DNA of 64,000 nt, taken from assembly GCA_016187565.1 (NCBI GenBank), contig JACPJR010000005.1, positions 22,493 through 86,492 of the forward strand. The letters are read 5' to 3'. This DNA is from Candidatus Woesearchaeota archaeon (GTDB lineage: Archaea; Nanobdellota; Nanobdellia; Woesearchaeales; JACPJR01). Of the stretch, positions 16,841-26,038 are shown one piece after another. Position numbers and translations under genes: made by a program. Every line of letters starts with the position of its first letter. The first letter of the stretch is position 1. Under the pieces are notes generated by a model. It worked only from the letters and a program-made list of their open reading frames with translations. It did not search any database and was not told the DNA's origin.

Positions 16841-18625
16841 ATGTGCGGAATTATTGGCTACAAAGGACCTCGAAATGCAAATGATGTTGTACTGAAGGGT
16901 CTTAAAAGTCTTGAGTACCGTGGGTATGATTCTTGGGGAATTGCAACAAAAAATGCCCATAAGATTCATATTGTAAAACATGTAGGAAAGATTGGAAGTG
17001 TTTCTTTATCTGACCTTCACTTACCTGAATCATCGATTTCCGTCGGTCATACACGATGGGCTACTCACGGCAATGTTTCTGAAGCAAATGCGCATCCGCA
17101 TGCTTCTATGGACAATAAAATAGCGGTGGTGCATAATGGTATTGTGGAAAATTTCCAGAAGCTCAAGCAGATGCTTCTCAAAAAAGGCTACACCTTCCGT
17201 AGTAGCACTGATACTGAGATTATTCCTAACTACATTCAACAGGAGATGAGTAACGGTAAGTCATTTGTAGATGCGGTAACCGCAACCGTAAAGGCTATTG
17301 ATGGCTATTTTGCCATTGTTGCGCTCCATGCTGAATCCAATACGATGATCGGAGCTCGTCGTGGAAGTCCTCTGGTGGTTGGTATTGGAGAGAAAAATGA
17401 TGAGCTTTTTTTTGCTTCAGATGTGCCGGCATTCCTCGCCTACACAAAGAATGTTATCTACCTTGATGATGATGAGATTGCCATTTCTGGCAATGAAACA
17501 CGCTCTGCAGCTGTTATCGTAAAAAATATCCATACCACTAAAGAAATCACGAAAAAAATCCACCATGTTACCTGGAATGTTGAGCAAGCACAAAAAGGAG
17601 ACTACCCCCATTTTATGTTGAAGGAGATTCATGAACAGGAATTTACCTTAAAGAGCGCGCTTGAACAGGATCATGGAGTACTTGAAAAAGTTACTGAACG
17701 CATTACAAAAGCACGTGGTGTTTTTTTTGTCGGGTGTGGCACGAGTTATCATGCCTGTGTCTCAGCAGCTTACACCTTTTCACATGTTGCTCATATGCAT
17801 GTTAATGTGGTGCTTGCAAGCGAATTCATGAATTATGAAGAATTCTTAACAGAGAAAACATTAATGATTGCTGTTTCACAGAGTGGAGAAACTGCTGATC
17901 TCCTTGATGCAGTAAAAACCGCAAAACAAAAGAACGTAACAATCGTCAGCATTGTCAATGTTGTTGGATCATCATTGGCACGGATGTCTGATCAAACCAT
18001 GACGATGAATGCAGGCCCAGAGATCTGTGTCTTGAGTACGAAAAGTTACACCTCACAACTAGCTATTCTTCTTCTCCTTGCCTATGCTCTTGCCGGAAAA
18101 GAGGAAGAAGGCAAGACATTGATCGAGCATGCAAGAAAACAGGTAAAACAAATCATTGAAAACAACAGCCCAAAGATAAAGAAGCTTGCCTCTGCTCTTA
18201 AGGACAAAAGAGATCTCTTTCTAATTGGTAGAGATCTAGCCTATCCCAGTGCTCTTGAAGGTGCGCTAAAAATAAAAGAGGTTAGCTATATCCATGCTGA
18301 AGGTTTTGCGGGTGGAGAATTAAAGCATGGTACCATTGCACTTATTGAGGATGGTATTCCGGTCATTGTTCTGACAACAGATGCTACGCGGAATCTTATC
18401 CTGAGCAACACGATGGAAGTGAAGGCACGAGGAGGATATATTATCGGGATTAATAGCCAACAGAATGAGCTCTATGATTTCTTTCTCGAAGTTCCTGAAG
18501 TTGGGACTGCAAATCCACTCCTCATGATTATTCCCATACAACTGCTCGCTTACTATCTTGCATTAGCTCGTCACTGTGATCCTGACAAACCAAGAAATTT
18601 GGCAAAATCAGTTACCGTAAAATAA
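16841..18625 (+). CDS. glmS: Glutamine-fructose-6-phosphate aminotransferase
   Basis: A 594-residue enzyme that makes glucosamine 6-phosphate from fructose 6-phosphate and glutamine. MCGIIGYKG places the nucleophile at Cys2 of the N-terminal amidotransferase, and GHTRWATHG is its glutamine-binding motif. Two SIS domains follow; FVGCGTSYHA and VSQSGETADLLDA are the sugar-phosphate sites, and the C-terminus PRNLAKSVTVK is the canonical end of GlmS. Length matches the family. It lies 36 bp after glmU and 9 bp before glmM. No glmS ribozyme-like leader is evident in the short spacer. Confidence 0.96.
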   Translation: MCGIIGYKGPRNANDVVLKGLKSLEYRGYDSWGIATKNAHKIHIVKHVGKIGSVSLSDLHLPESSISVGHTRWATHGNVSEANAHPHASMDNKIAVVHNGIVENFQKLKQMLLKKGYTFRSSTDTEIIPNYIQQEMSNGKSFVDAVTATVKAIDGYFAIVALHAESNTMIGARRGSPLVVGIGEKNDELFFASDVPAFLAYTKNVIYLDDDEIAISGNETRSAAVIVKNIHTTKEITKKIHHVTWNVEQAQKGDYPHFMLKEIHEQEFTLKSALEQDHGVLEKVTERITKARGVFFVGCGTSYHACVSAAYTFSHVAHMHVNVVLASEFMNYEEFLTEKTLMIAVSQSGETADLLDAVKTAKQKNVTIVSIVNVVGSSLARMSDQTMTMNAGPEICVLSTKSYTSQLAILLLLAYALAGKEEEGKTLIEHARKQVKQIIENNSPKIKKLASALKDKRDLFLIGRDLAYPSALEGALKIKEVSYIHAEGFAGGELKHGTIALIEDGIPVIVLTTDATRNLILSNTMEVKARGGYIIGINSQQNELYDFFLEVPEVGTANPLLMIIPIQLLAYYLALARHCDPDKPRNLAKSVTVK

Positions 18626-18634
18626 GGGGATATT

Positions 18635-19999
18635 ATGACACGAAAACTTTTTGGCACTGACGGTATTCGGGGAAAAGCTAATGTCTATCCCATGACACCA
18701 GAGGTTGCCCTCCGCTTAGGAAAAAGCTTTGCAAAAGCATTTGTTGTTAAAGAATGTGCTCAGCGCCAGCATCACCACCGTGTTATCATTGGTAAAGATA
18801 CGAGGCTTAGTGGTTATATGTTCGAGACTGCCCTTACCGCAGGTCTGATCTCTATGGGAGTTGATGTTCTCCTTGTTGGACCAATGCCAACGCCAGGTCT
18901 TGCTCATCTCACTAAATCATTTGCTGCGGATGCAGGTATTGTTATCTCAGCATCGCACAACCCAGCGCATGATAATGGTATTAAATTCTTTACCGATGAT
19001 GGTTATAAGCTCTCTGATGCTGCCGAAGAAGCTATCGAACAGGTTTTTTTTGCTGAAGAGATTACCTGTGATCATATAGGAACAAATCAGTTAGGGAAAG
19101 CATATCATATTGAAGACGCACGGGGAAGATACAGCGAGTTCCTCAAGCATACCATTCAAAATCACTCCTTAGTTGGATTAAAAATTGTTCTTGACTGTGC
19201 GAACGGCGCTGCCTATCGCATCACTCCTTCAGTTTTGCGTGAATTAGGTGCAGAGGTTATTGTCATTCATAATACGCCTAATGGATTAAACATCAATGAT
19301 ACCTGTGGTGCACTCCATCCTCAGGTTATTCGTAACACTGTACTGAAGGAAAAAGCTGATATGGGTATTGCGCTTGATGGTGATGCTGATCGGGTTGTTT
19401 TCGTTGACGAGAAAGGAGAGAACGTCGATGGTGATCAGGTCATGGCGCTCTGTGCAGCAGCCCTACAGAAAGAGGGAAGACTTCACAAAAATACGCTTGT
19501 TACCACGGTTATGAGCAATGTTGGGTTGAAAGTTGCTATGCGATCTTTAGGAATTACCGTTGTTGAAACTGATGTTGGCGATCGTTATGTCATTGATGAA
19601 ATGCGAAAACACCACTATACCTTCGGAGGAGAACAATCAGGCCATATTATTTTTGGAGAGTACAGTACAACAGGGGATGGTACCTTAACCGCATTACAGG
19701 TTCTGCGTCTTATGCATGAAAAAAAAGAAAAACTATCTACCCTCCTCAAAGGGATGAGAAAATATCCGCAAGTTCTCATTAACGTAGAAGTCCCTGAGAA
19801 AAAGCCTTTAGAACAGATTCCTGGTCTCAACCAAGAAATACAGCACATCACGAAAGAGCTTGGCGATAATGGAAGATTGTTAGTAAGGTATTCGGGAACT
19901 GAAAAGAAGCTCCGCATTATGGTTGAGGGAAAAAACCAAAAGAGCATTCAACAGGACGCAGAGCGAATTGCAGCTCTTGTCAAAAAAGTGTTTCGTTGA
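18635..19999 (+). CDS. glmM: Phosphoglucosamine mutase
   Basis: A 454-residue alpha-D-phosphohexomutase that would interconvert glucosamine 6- and 1-phosphate. KLFGTDGIRGKANVYPMTPE is the GlmM opening. VISASHNPAHDNGIKFF carries the active-site phosphoserine, LDGDADR is the metal loop, GGEQSGHII is the sugar-binding loop, and RYSGTEKKLRIMVE is the phosphate-binding loop near the C-terminus. It is the third gene of the glmU-glmS-glmM operon, which provides UDP-GlcNAc, plausibly for the glycan made by the 1-11237 cluster. Confidence 0.95.
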   Translation: MTRKLFGTDGIRGKANVYPMTPEVALRLGKSFAKAFVVKECAQRQHHHRVIIGKDTRLSGYMFETALTAGLISMGVDVLLVGPMPTPGLAHLTKSFAADAGIVISASHNPAHDNGIKFFTDDGYKLSDAAEEAIEQVFFAEEITCDHIGTNQLGKAYHIEDARGRYSEFLKHTIQNHSLVGLKIVLDCANGAAYRITPSVLRELGAEVIVIHNTPNGLNINDTCGALHPQVIRNTVLKEKADMGIALDGDADRVVFVDEKGENVDGDQVMALCAAALQKEGRLHKNTLVTTVMSNVGLKVAMRSLGITVVETDVGDRYVIDEMRKHHYTFGGEQSGHIIFGEYSTTGDGTLTALQVLRLMHEKKEKLSTLLKGMRKYPQVLINVEVPEKKPLEQIPGLNQEIQHITKELGDNGRLLVRYSGTEKKLRIMVEGKNQKSIQQDAERIAALVKKVFR

Positions 20000-20028
20000 T
20001 GGCATATCTCGTAAAACGATGTTATGTT

Positions 20029-20070
20029 TCAGGGGGTTTATCCCCCTGTAAGCACCGTTAGGTGCGCAGA
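20029..20070. terminator. Two hairpins between convergent glmM and the Lrp-type gene
   Basis: CAGGGGG and CCCCCTG pair around TTTAT at about 20032-20052, followed closely by GCACC and GGTGC around GTTA. The spacer lies between two convergent genes, so a shared terminator or an extragenic palindrome is likely. No similar copy elsewhere in the window is obvious. Confidence 0.45.
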
Positions 20071-20153
20071 GTTTTTGAATTGCCGATTGCTTGCGTAAGA
20101 GAATCCAGAGACAAAAATCCCACATCCAGTTTAAAGAAGAAATGATGGCGCCG

Positions 20154-21113
20154 TTATAACATTTCCTCAGTAAAATAAGTATATTTATGTTCATCAAAGA
20201 TGGCAATAAATTCTATATCTTGAATTATGTCTGAGAAATGGTTTCTAATATCAATGAGTGTCTGTTGGAAATCTTGAAGATCTTTAGCGTCTGATTCTAA
20301 TTCAATGTTCCATTTTCCAATACATTTTACATAATAATAAATGGTTTTTTTTTGTTTTGCATATGCTAGAATTTTTTTTGATGCATCTAGCGAAAACTCA
20401 CGAAGAGAAATTAATATCTTGAAGCTCTGATACCCTATTTTTTTTGGATTAAGGAAAATTGAATATTTTGCGATAATTCCACTTTTTTGAATGTTTTTAA
20501 TTTTGTGAGAAATTGTTGTTTGTGGAATGTTCAATTTTTTACTGATCTCAATGTTTGGTATTCTTGCATTTTGTGATAATAGCAGAAGAATTCTCTTATC
20601 AGCCTCATCTAATGTTATTGTGGAAGTTTTTTTCTTTTCATTACTCTGTTTAATTTCGTGAATGTAAGATCTGGGTAATTGATTTTGTTCTAATCTGATA
20701 ATTACTTCACTTCGTGCAATAAATTTATGAAATTGTGAAAGAAAGTTGCTGTATTGTATATTAAAATCCTGAATGTCTTTGGCTATTAACTCAATAACTA
20801 AATCGTAACTTCCGCCAACACTGGCAAGCCAAATGATGTTCTTGTTTAATTTTAATGATTCAATGATTTCTTTTTCCTCTCTATCAGTTACATTTTGAAG
20901 TTTAAAATACAATGCGAAAGAAGTATATCCTAATTTTGCAAAGTCAATCATGGCGATGAAAGATTTGATTACTCCATTATCTTGAAGCCGTTTTATCCTG
21001 TAATTGATTGCTTCTCGGGATAGTTTTACTTCTTTTGCAAGATCAGAAAGGGTAGCTCTACTATTATCCTCTAATAATGCTACCAGTTTTCTATTTTTGG
21101 AATCTAATTCCAT
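20154..21113 (-). CDS. Tandem Lrp/AsnC-type transcription regulator
   Basis: A 319-residue protein made of two complete Lrp/AsnC units in one chain, each about 150 residues. The first has the helix-turn-helix at about 5-50 (LDSKNRKLVALLEDNSRATL) and a ligand-binding RAM domain at about 65-140. The second repeats this from about 168 (LDEADKRILLLLSQNARIPN) to 310. Single Lrp proteins dimerise, so the fusion would act as a built-in heterodimer. It faces away from the small EF-hand-like gene at 21221. TTTATATA about 29.5 bp before the ATG fits a leaderless start. Confidence 0.85.
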   Translation of the reverse strand: MELDSKNRKLVALLEDNSRATLSDLAKEVKLSREAINYRIKRLQDNGVIKSFIAMIDFAKLGYTSFALYFKLQNVTDREEKEIIESLKLNKNIIWLASVGGSYDLVIELIAKDIQDFNIQYSNFLSQFHKFIARSEVIIRLEQNQLPRSYIHEIKQSNEKKKTSTITLDEADKRILLLLSQNARIPNIEISKKLNIPQTTISHKIKNIQKSGIIAKYSIFLNPKKIGYQSFKILISLREFSLDASKKILAYAKQKKTIYYYVKCIGKWNIELESDAKDLQDFQQTLIDIRNHFSDIIQDIEFIAIFDEHKYTYFTEEML

Positions 21114-21220
21114 TTTATTTTAGCATTTATTCTTAATATTTATATATTTTTCGTATTATTGCTAAAAATAGTAAGAAAACTTTTATTAACGTGCCCGATA
21201 ACTTCCTCCTAGTGATTAAT

Positions 21221-21556
21221 ATGACACTTAGAAAATTATTAACAGGAATGGCAATTGTGGCATATTTAGCAGCGCCAGTACCATTTGTAATGCAGAAATA
21301 TGATAGAGGAAAAGAACTATCAACAACGTTAGCTCAAGAGGTTGATAAGAATGGAAATAATAATGGAATTTTAGATTTACCAGAACTTCAAGATGCGTAC
21401 AGAAGAATGGGTATTAATTCAGATGCTTTGATTTCAAGCCCATATCAGAGATTGGTTCATTCTGGGGACCCAACGGCAGAAAACAAACCATTTGATGTAA
21501 GATTTCCAACAGAGTCAGATCTGGAGAGAGGAATAGCGAGTTATGGAGTAGAATAG
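21221..21556 (+). CDS. Small membrane-anchored or secreted protein with an EF-hand loop
   Basis: A 111-residue protein starting MTLRKLLTGMAIVAYLAAP, a signal peptide or N-terminal anchor. Residues about 42-53 read NGNNNGILDLPE, which fits an EF-hand calcium loop (oxygen ligands at loop positions 1, 3, 5, 9 and 12, Gly at 6). The rest has no family I know. An upstream in-frame ATG at 21191 would put charged residues before the hydrophobic stretch, so 21221 is preferred. Its last 16 bases overlap the tail of the convergent synthetase-like gene. The gene is divergent from the tandem Lrp regulator, an arrangement repeated at 63311. Confidence 0.6.
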   Translation: MTLRKLLTGMAIVAYLAAPVPFVMQKYDRGKELSTTLAQEVDKNGNNNGILDLPELQDAYRRMGINSDALISSPYQRLVHSGDPTAENKPFDVRFPTESDLERGIASYGVE

Positions 21557-22539
21557 GCGCCACCCTCATAGAGTTTTACATTTTCTTTTTGGGATTTTTG
21601 TTTTTCAGAAAGAAGTGGAGAAAAATCTGTTGTTCTTTGATTAGAAACGATAGCATATATCATACGATTTAAACCAATACCACTACAGCCACTCCAAAGT
21701 TCCTCTCCATTTCTTCCACTAATTGAAAATCTAGAAGTTAGAACATTTCCCATGATAGCATTACCTGATACTTCTAAATATCCATATCCCGGACAATAGA
21801 TCTCAACATCTTTTACAGGAATATCTTCCAGGGATGTAGGTTCACGTACTTCATGATCCTCTAACCTATGACAAGATCCACCAACAACGATCCTATAATT
21901 AAGATGTAATGCTTGAACAAGAGATTCTATTTGTCTTAGTATCTGTTCTCTAGTTTCAATAACTTTGTCCTTACTTCCTAGGAAAATAAATTCAGATCGG
22001 TGAAACTCTCTTTGCTTTACTCCTGGTATAAGAGAATCCAAACTTTCATTTCGGTATGTTGGTCCAGAGCGATCATACCATTTTATTGGTCCCTCAGAAA
22101 CATCTACAGTTTTCCCTTCAAAAAATTGATAAAAAACAGTACACTGTAATGGGTCCCAAATGTAAGTACCTCTTACACCTTCAGTTTCTCCATATGGTTG
22201 AGCAGTAAGTAAATATTGATCCCATGACCAAGGAAATGCGCTTTGTCTTTGTCTGCCATCAGGAAAATCAACTAATGAAGCTTTTTTGAAAGTATCTACT
22301 GGCGCCATCTTTGGAAGAACTACTTCCTCAAAGTCTAATGGTCTAACTATATATCTCTGCAATGCTTCATAAATACCATTCAAGATTCTCATACCTTTCG
22401 GTAAAATAACATACTGTCCCTGAGTAAACTCTTTAATTATTCCCATAGTTGTCATATCAATTGTAGCATGATCCTTATCTTTTTGAGAGGGGGAACCATG
22501 TTCTTTGATGACATCATTTCTATTTATTTCAATTATCAT
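21541..22539 (-). CDS. Standalone class II aminoacyl-tRNA-synthetase-like catalytic core
   Basis: A 332-residue protein containing the class II synthetase fold but no recognisable tRNA-binding domain. GPTYRNESLD followed by KQREFHRSEFIFLG matches motif 2, and GCSGIGLNRMIYAI matches motif 3 with its ATP-binding Arg. Cysteines and acidic residues in SCHRLEDHEV and CSGIGL recall the atypical methanogenic-type SerRS core. Known stand-alone relatives include amino acid:carrier-protein ligases and HisZ-like paralogues. It should form aminoacyl-adenylate; the acceptor is unknown. It is divergent from a TrmB regulator, with both start codons 26.5 bp from their own TATA boxes. Confidence 0.7.
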   Translation of the reverse strand: MIIEINRNDVIKEHGSPSQKDKDHATIDMTTMGIIKEFTQGQYVILPKGMRILNGIYEALQRYIVRPLDFEEVVLPKMAPVDTFKKASLVDFPDGRQRQSAFPWSWDQYLLTAQPYGETEGVRGTYIWDPLQCTVFYQFFEGKTVDVSEGPIKWYDRSGPTYRNESLDSLIPGVKQREFHRSEFIFLGSKDKVIETREQILRQIESLVQALHLNYRIVVGGSCHRLEDHEVREPTSLEDIPVKDVEIYCPGYGYLEVSGNAIMGNVLTSRFSISGRNGEELWSGCSGIGLNRMIYAIVSNQRTTDFSPLLSEKQKSQKENVKLYEGGAYSTP

Positions 22540-22560
22540 GGAATAGTAAAAACATAGTAA

Positions 22561-22570
22561 CTATAAAAAC
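22561..22570 (-). promoter_or_regulatory. TATA box for the synthetase-like gene
   Basis: GTTTTTATAG on the minus strand is centred 26.5 bp before the start codon at 22539, the spacing of a leaderless transcript. Confidence 0.65.
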
Positions 22571-22603
22571 GTTTATCCTCCCAATTGAGACTATAATAGA
22601 AAG

Positions 22604-22613
22604 TATTATAAAG
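22604..22613 (+). promoter_or_regulatory. TATA box for the TrmB-type gene
   Basis: TATTATAAAG is centred 26.5 bp before ATG 22635. It lies back to back with the box of the divergent gene, so the regulator could control both promoters from the roughly 30 bp between them. Confidence 0.65.
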
Positions 22614-22634
22614 AATGAAATCTTTAGCTTAAAG

Positions 22635-23366
22635 ATGGATGTAACAATACTAGAAGATTTAGGATTAACACAAGCAGAGATAAAAGTGTATCTTGCATTG
22701 CTGGAATTAGGTAGTACTACTGCTGGACAAATTCTTAAAAAATCAAATCTTCAAAACTCTGTTGTCCATAGAGCGCTTAATACTTTGATTGATAAAGGAT
22801 TAATTAATTTCATTCTTGATGGTAAAAGAAAAGTTTATCAGGCGACCGATCCTGAAAATTTCTATAATTTTATTGATGATAAAAAGAAAAGATTTGAACA
22901 AATATTGCCTGAGCTCAAAGTAAAACAAAAACTTGCTAAGAAAGAAGAACAAGCTACTGTTTTTAGAGGAAAGAGGGGAATCAATGAGTTGTATAATACT
23001 CTACTAAATTCTGGCGGAAAAGAATATAACACCTTTGGAGGCGGGACAAGAGTAACACATGATATCATGGGTGAAACATGGTGGAAGAATCTTCACGCAA
23101 GAAGAATTTCTAAAAAAATCAAGTGTAGGCAAGTTTTTGATGAAACTATCAGGAAATTTGGAGAGGAACTTAGTAGAAAAAAATTAACAAACATAAGATT
23201 TTTATCTCGTAAATTTGAGCAATTACAAGAAACCATAATAATAGGAGATTATGTAGGCATTGTAATATTTACTGAGAATTCTTATGGGATATTGATTAAA
23301 GACAAATTGGTTGCTGATGGATATAGAAAACAATTTGAGATCTTATGGAAACAAGCGACCCCTTAG
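22635..23366 (+). CDS. TrmB family transcription regulator
   Basis: A 243-residue protein. Residues about 5-70 form a winged helix with LGLTQAEIKVYLALLELG, the TrmB family signature, and a charged helix at about 75-100 links to a C-terminal sensor-like domain (about 105-240). The C-terminal half lacks the full sugar-binding domain of the long TrmB proteins but matches the shorter archaeal form. Its divergent partner is the synthetase-like gene, a likely target. The ligand is unknown. Confidence 0.82.
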   Translation: MDVTILEDLGLTQAEIKVYLALLELGSTTAGQILKKSNLQNSVVHRALNTLIDKGLINFILDGKRKVYQATDPENFYNFIDDKKKRFEQILPELKVKQKLAKKEEQATVFRGKRGINELYNTLLNSGGKEYNTFGGGTRVTHDIMGETWWKNLHARRISKKIKCRQVFDETIRKFGEELSRKKLTNIRFLSRKFEQLQETIIIGDYVGIVIFTENSYGILIKDKLVADGYRKQFEILWKQATP

Positions 23367-23418
23367 ATACTAAACTAGATTCTGTGAATCGTAGGAAATT
23401 GCCCTTTGTACTCCAGAA

Positions 23419-24021
23419 TTAGTCTACTTTAACATTTAAGTCTGCCAATTCTTTTTTCACTTGGTCGTTTTTCAAGAATAAAATACATTTTATTCCATGT
23501 TTTTTTGCAGGTTCAAAATATTTTTCCTTATTATCTATAAATACTAATTCGTCTGGCTTAAACTCAATATCAGGAAGAATTTTTTCCCAAATTCTGTCTT
23601 GAGTTTTACTCAATTTCAATTTATGTGATAAGAATAGTTTGTCAAAATATTTTTTGAAATCAACCTGCTTCTCATAATTTGGAAATACAGGTCCAAAATT
23701 ATTCGATAACATAAAAACAGGATATTTCTTTTTCAACTCTAAAATGTAATTGAGCAATTCAGTATTTACTTTGGGGATTGTTTCAAATAGATAAACAAAA
23801 TCTTGAGGATTCTTGTTTTTATTTAATGAACCAATAAATTGTTCTAAAAATTGTTCAGAAGATAATTCTGCTCTTGCAAATGGTTGAATTAATGGTTTAA
23901 ATTTTTGTTTCACCAAAGATTCATCCAAATTTAATTTACTACTTAATTCTCTTCCAAGAGTATCTGCCCAATTTTCTACTGTGCAAACCCCAAACCAATC
24001 AAAAATAATTACTTTAATCAT
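23419..24021 (-). CDS. HAD superfamily hydrolase
   Basis: A 200-residue HAD-like protein. IIFDWFGVCT is motif I, where the first Asp is the nucleophile and the second acid of DxD is replaced by Phe, as in several epoxide-hydrolase-type HAD branches. SNNFGP is motif II, the Lys in HKLKLSK near residue 145 could be motif III, and VFIDNKEKYFEPA is motif IV. I start at 24021, since the 66 upstream codons of the open frame are not HAD-like and a TATA-like AACTTTATATTTAG lies about 29 bp upstream. Substrate unknown. Confidence 0.78.
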   Translation of the reverse strand: MIKVIIFDWFGVCTVENWADTLGRELSSKLNLDESLVKQKFKPLIQPFARAELSSEQFLEQFIGSLNKNKNPQDFVYLFETIPKVNTELLNYILELKKKYPVFMLSNNFGPVFPNYEKQVDFKKYFDKLFLSHKLKLSKTQDRIWEKILPDIEFKPDELVFIDNKEKYFEPAKKHGIKCILFLKNDQVKKELADLNVKVD

Positions 24022-24080
24022 AATTATTATAAAAAGAACTGGCCTAAATATAAAGTTATCCAGTCTTGAACGCCAAAATC

Positions 24081-24178
24081 CAAACTGAGCCTTCGGCTTT
24101 TTTTTCTTGCAGAAAAAACACATAACAGCGATCGCGATGGACGTTCCGATGTTATTGAACCCTTTGCGACTCAGTTTG
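24081..24178. repeat. Spacer with 9-bp outer inverted repeat
   Basis: CAAACTGAG at 24081-24089 pairs with CTCAGTTTG at 24170-24178, enclosing a small GCCTTCGGC hairpin and a GCGATCGC palindrome. The stretch lies between the CDF gene end and the HAD gene start and codes for nothing convincing. It could be a processed leader or an extragenic structured repeat. Confidence 0.35.
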
Positions 24179-24193
24179 TCTCTATATCTTGTG

Positions 24194-25126
24194 TTACTTT
24201 TTAAGGAAATGCGAGACACACTCTAACTGTAAGGTGGTGTGGGCAATGCCATACTTTCTACGAAGAATACGGTTAACATTATGAATGATTTTATTGCTCG
24301 TGCTCAGAGAACAGTCATCAACAACCAGATGAGCTGCAAGGCAATACTTCTTAGACGTTAATTCCCACACATGAGTGTCGTGAACATCATGCACGTCAGG
24401 AACTCGTCGTATCAAATCCTTCCGTAAGGTATCAATATCAATGTGTTGTGGCGTCGATTCCAAAAGGATATTGGAAGATTCACGTACCAGATTAACTCCC
24501 CAGAGAACAATAACACCTGCGATGAGAATACTTACCACGGCATCTAATTGGTACCATCCAGTCCACCAAATAACAATAGCTGCTACAATAACACCGGCAG
24601 AAGAGAAAAGATCACTAAGCATATGGACAAAAGCGCTGCGAACATTGAGATCATCGGTACTTTTATAGAGCACAAAGGTTGTTATCATATTAACCACTAA
24701 TCCTAATACAGCAATGACAAGCATAGGTACTATGGCAATTACTTGGGGATTAACAAGACGTTGGAATGCTTCATAGAAGATATAAGAGCTTACGATTAAG
24801 ACGAAAACACCATTAAACAAGGCTGCAAGGATCTCAAAACGCATATAACCAAATGTTCGTTGCTTGTCAGATGGCCTCTGACCAAGAAAAATAGCAATAT
24901 AACTAATGCCTAATGCCATCACATGGGTAAACATATGTCCCGCATCGCTCAACAAGGCAAGGCTGTTCGTGAAAACACCACCAATACCTTCCAAAATCAT
25001 GACTATCGCAGTAATAACTAAGGAAAACAATAATCGTTTCTTGGTATGCTCCTTCTTTGGGTCACTTTTTAGTTTATCCTGGAAGTGATGACCAAAATGG
25101 ATATGTCCGTTGAGGTGTTTTTTCAT
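24194..25126 (-). CDS. CDF family metal cation efflux transporter
   Basis: A 310-residue cation diffusion facilitator with six membrane segments (about residues 25-230) and a C-terminal cytoplasmic domain. The HxxxD/DxxxH-type zinc sites are SLALLSDAGHMFTH in helix 2 and HMLSDLFSS in helix 5. A short His-rich N-terminus (HIHFGHHF) is common in zinc CDF proteins. It exports Zn2+ or a similar ion in exchange for protons. I prefer ATG 25126 to the one six codons earlier, because GTTTTTATAGG centred near 25161.5 would start transcription close to 25135. Confidence 0.9.
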   Translation of the reverse strand: MKKHLNGHIHFGHHFQDKLKSDPKKEHTKKRLLFSLVITAIVMILEGIGGVFTNSLALLSDAGHMFTHVMALGISYIAIFLGQRPSDKQRTFGYMRFEILAALFNGVFVLIVSSYIFYEAFQRLVNPQVIAIVPMLVIAVLGLVVNMITTFVLYKSTDDLNVRSAFVHMLSDLFSSAGVIVAAIVIWWTGWYQLDAVVSILIAGVIVLWGVNLVRESSNILLESTPQHIDIDTLRKDLIRRVPDVHDVHDTHVWELTSKKYCLAAHLVVDDCSLSTSNKIIHNVNRILRRKYGIAHTTLQLECVSHFLKK

Positions 25127-25209
25127 ACGCTCTGCAAAAATCATAAAAGCTAAAGCCTATAAAAACATTTAGCCTTAGCGGTTATTTATAGTTTATAGCT
25201 ATACCTTAC

Positions 25210-25629
25210 TCATACCCATAACGTGAGGATCATTCCCATCAACAGTAATGAAAGCAGGTTATAGCCATTGTTGAGAAGGTATAAGCGAAATGATTTTCCT
25301 TCCCAAAGGACTACTCCCAAAGTAACGGTTGCCACAAAACCAAACCAAATCCAAAAGCCAGTAAGCATACCATCAACAACCGTAGTTGATTCAGTATACT
25401 TGACAAAATGTGCCAAGACATAACTGGTAATCAGGGCACATAAAAATCCAAGAGCGTAGGATTTTTTGGCGCTCTCTTTCATATTTTTTGTGGCTTGTGG
25501 AGTAATTCCACTTAATTTCATCCACATCTTACCAAATCCCATTGGGCTGTACCAAAAGGCACCAAGTGCCATACTTGCCACTGCTGCGACAATAACCGCA
25601 AGGTAATTAATACTTACTGCTTCTACCAT
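25210..25629 (-). CDS. DUF1761 membrane protein
   Basis: A 139-residue protein with four membrane segments. The N-terminal INYLAVIVAAVASMALGAFWYSP pattern, with the WYSP turn followed by F-G-K-x-W, is characteristic of DUF1761. No catalytic residues are known for the family. A strong GAGGAGGG lies just before the start codon. It sits alone between the CDF exporter and a small membrane protein on the same strand. Confidence 0.8.
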   Translation of the reverse strand: MVEAVSINYLAVIVAAVASMALGAFWYSPMGFGKMWMKLSGITPQATKNMKESAKKSYALGFLCALITSYVLAHFVKYTESTTVVDGMLTGFWIWFGFVATVTLGVVLWEGKSFRLYLLNNGYNLLSLLLMGMILTLWV

Positions 25630-25701
25630 CGTTTATCCCTCCTCATGTTTGCATACATTAATCCATCACATGCATAAATCTATTCTTTATCTCACTTTGT
25701 C

Positions 25702-25971
25702 TCAAAGAGTATCTTGACTTTGATGACCATGCATCACCAGCAAATAGACACAGAGTACAGTGAGTAACATAAAGATACCAAGGGATATACTTATGGTCGG
25801 TTGAAGCGTATCAAAGGTTGTTACCTGAGAGGATGGACAACGATCTTCAGGCGCACAGTATGGCGGTAAACAACAATCCTTGGCAATGACATACCCTGTT
25901 ATGCCTCTTCCCAGGAAAAACAGACCAAAAAGGGCAACAATAAGCAGGGAAATATGTCGTTCTATCCTCAT
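25702..25971 (-). CDS. Small two-helix membrane protein with cysteine-rich loop
   Basis: An 89-residue protein with membrane segments at about 8-28 and 60-82 and an outward loop between them rich in Cys and Pro (KDCCLPPYCAPEDRCP). I do not recognise the family; Cys pairs in the loop may form disulfides. Two ATG codons are adjacent; the second, 25971, is 26.5 bp from a TTTTTATA box, which favours a leaderless start there. Confidence 0.55.
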   Translation of the reverse strand: MRIERHISLLIVALFGLFFLGRGITGYVIAKDCCLPPYCAPEDRCPSSQVTTFDTLQPTISISLGIFMLLTVLCVYLLVMHGHQSQDTL

Positions 25972-26038
25972 CATTGGCTTTAAAGAGGCTACCTATAAAA
26001 AACTTATCATAAACAAATGACATACTCCCAAAATAAAT

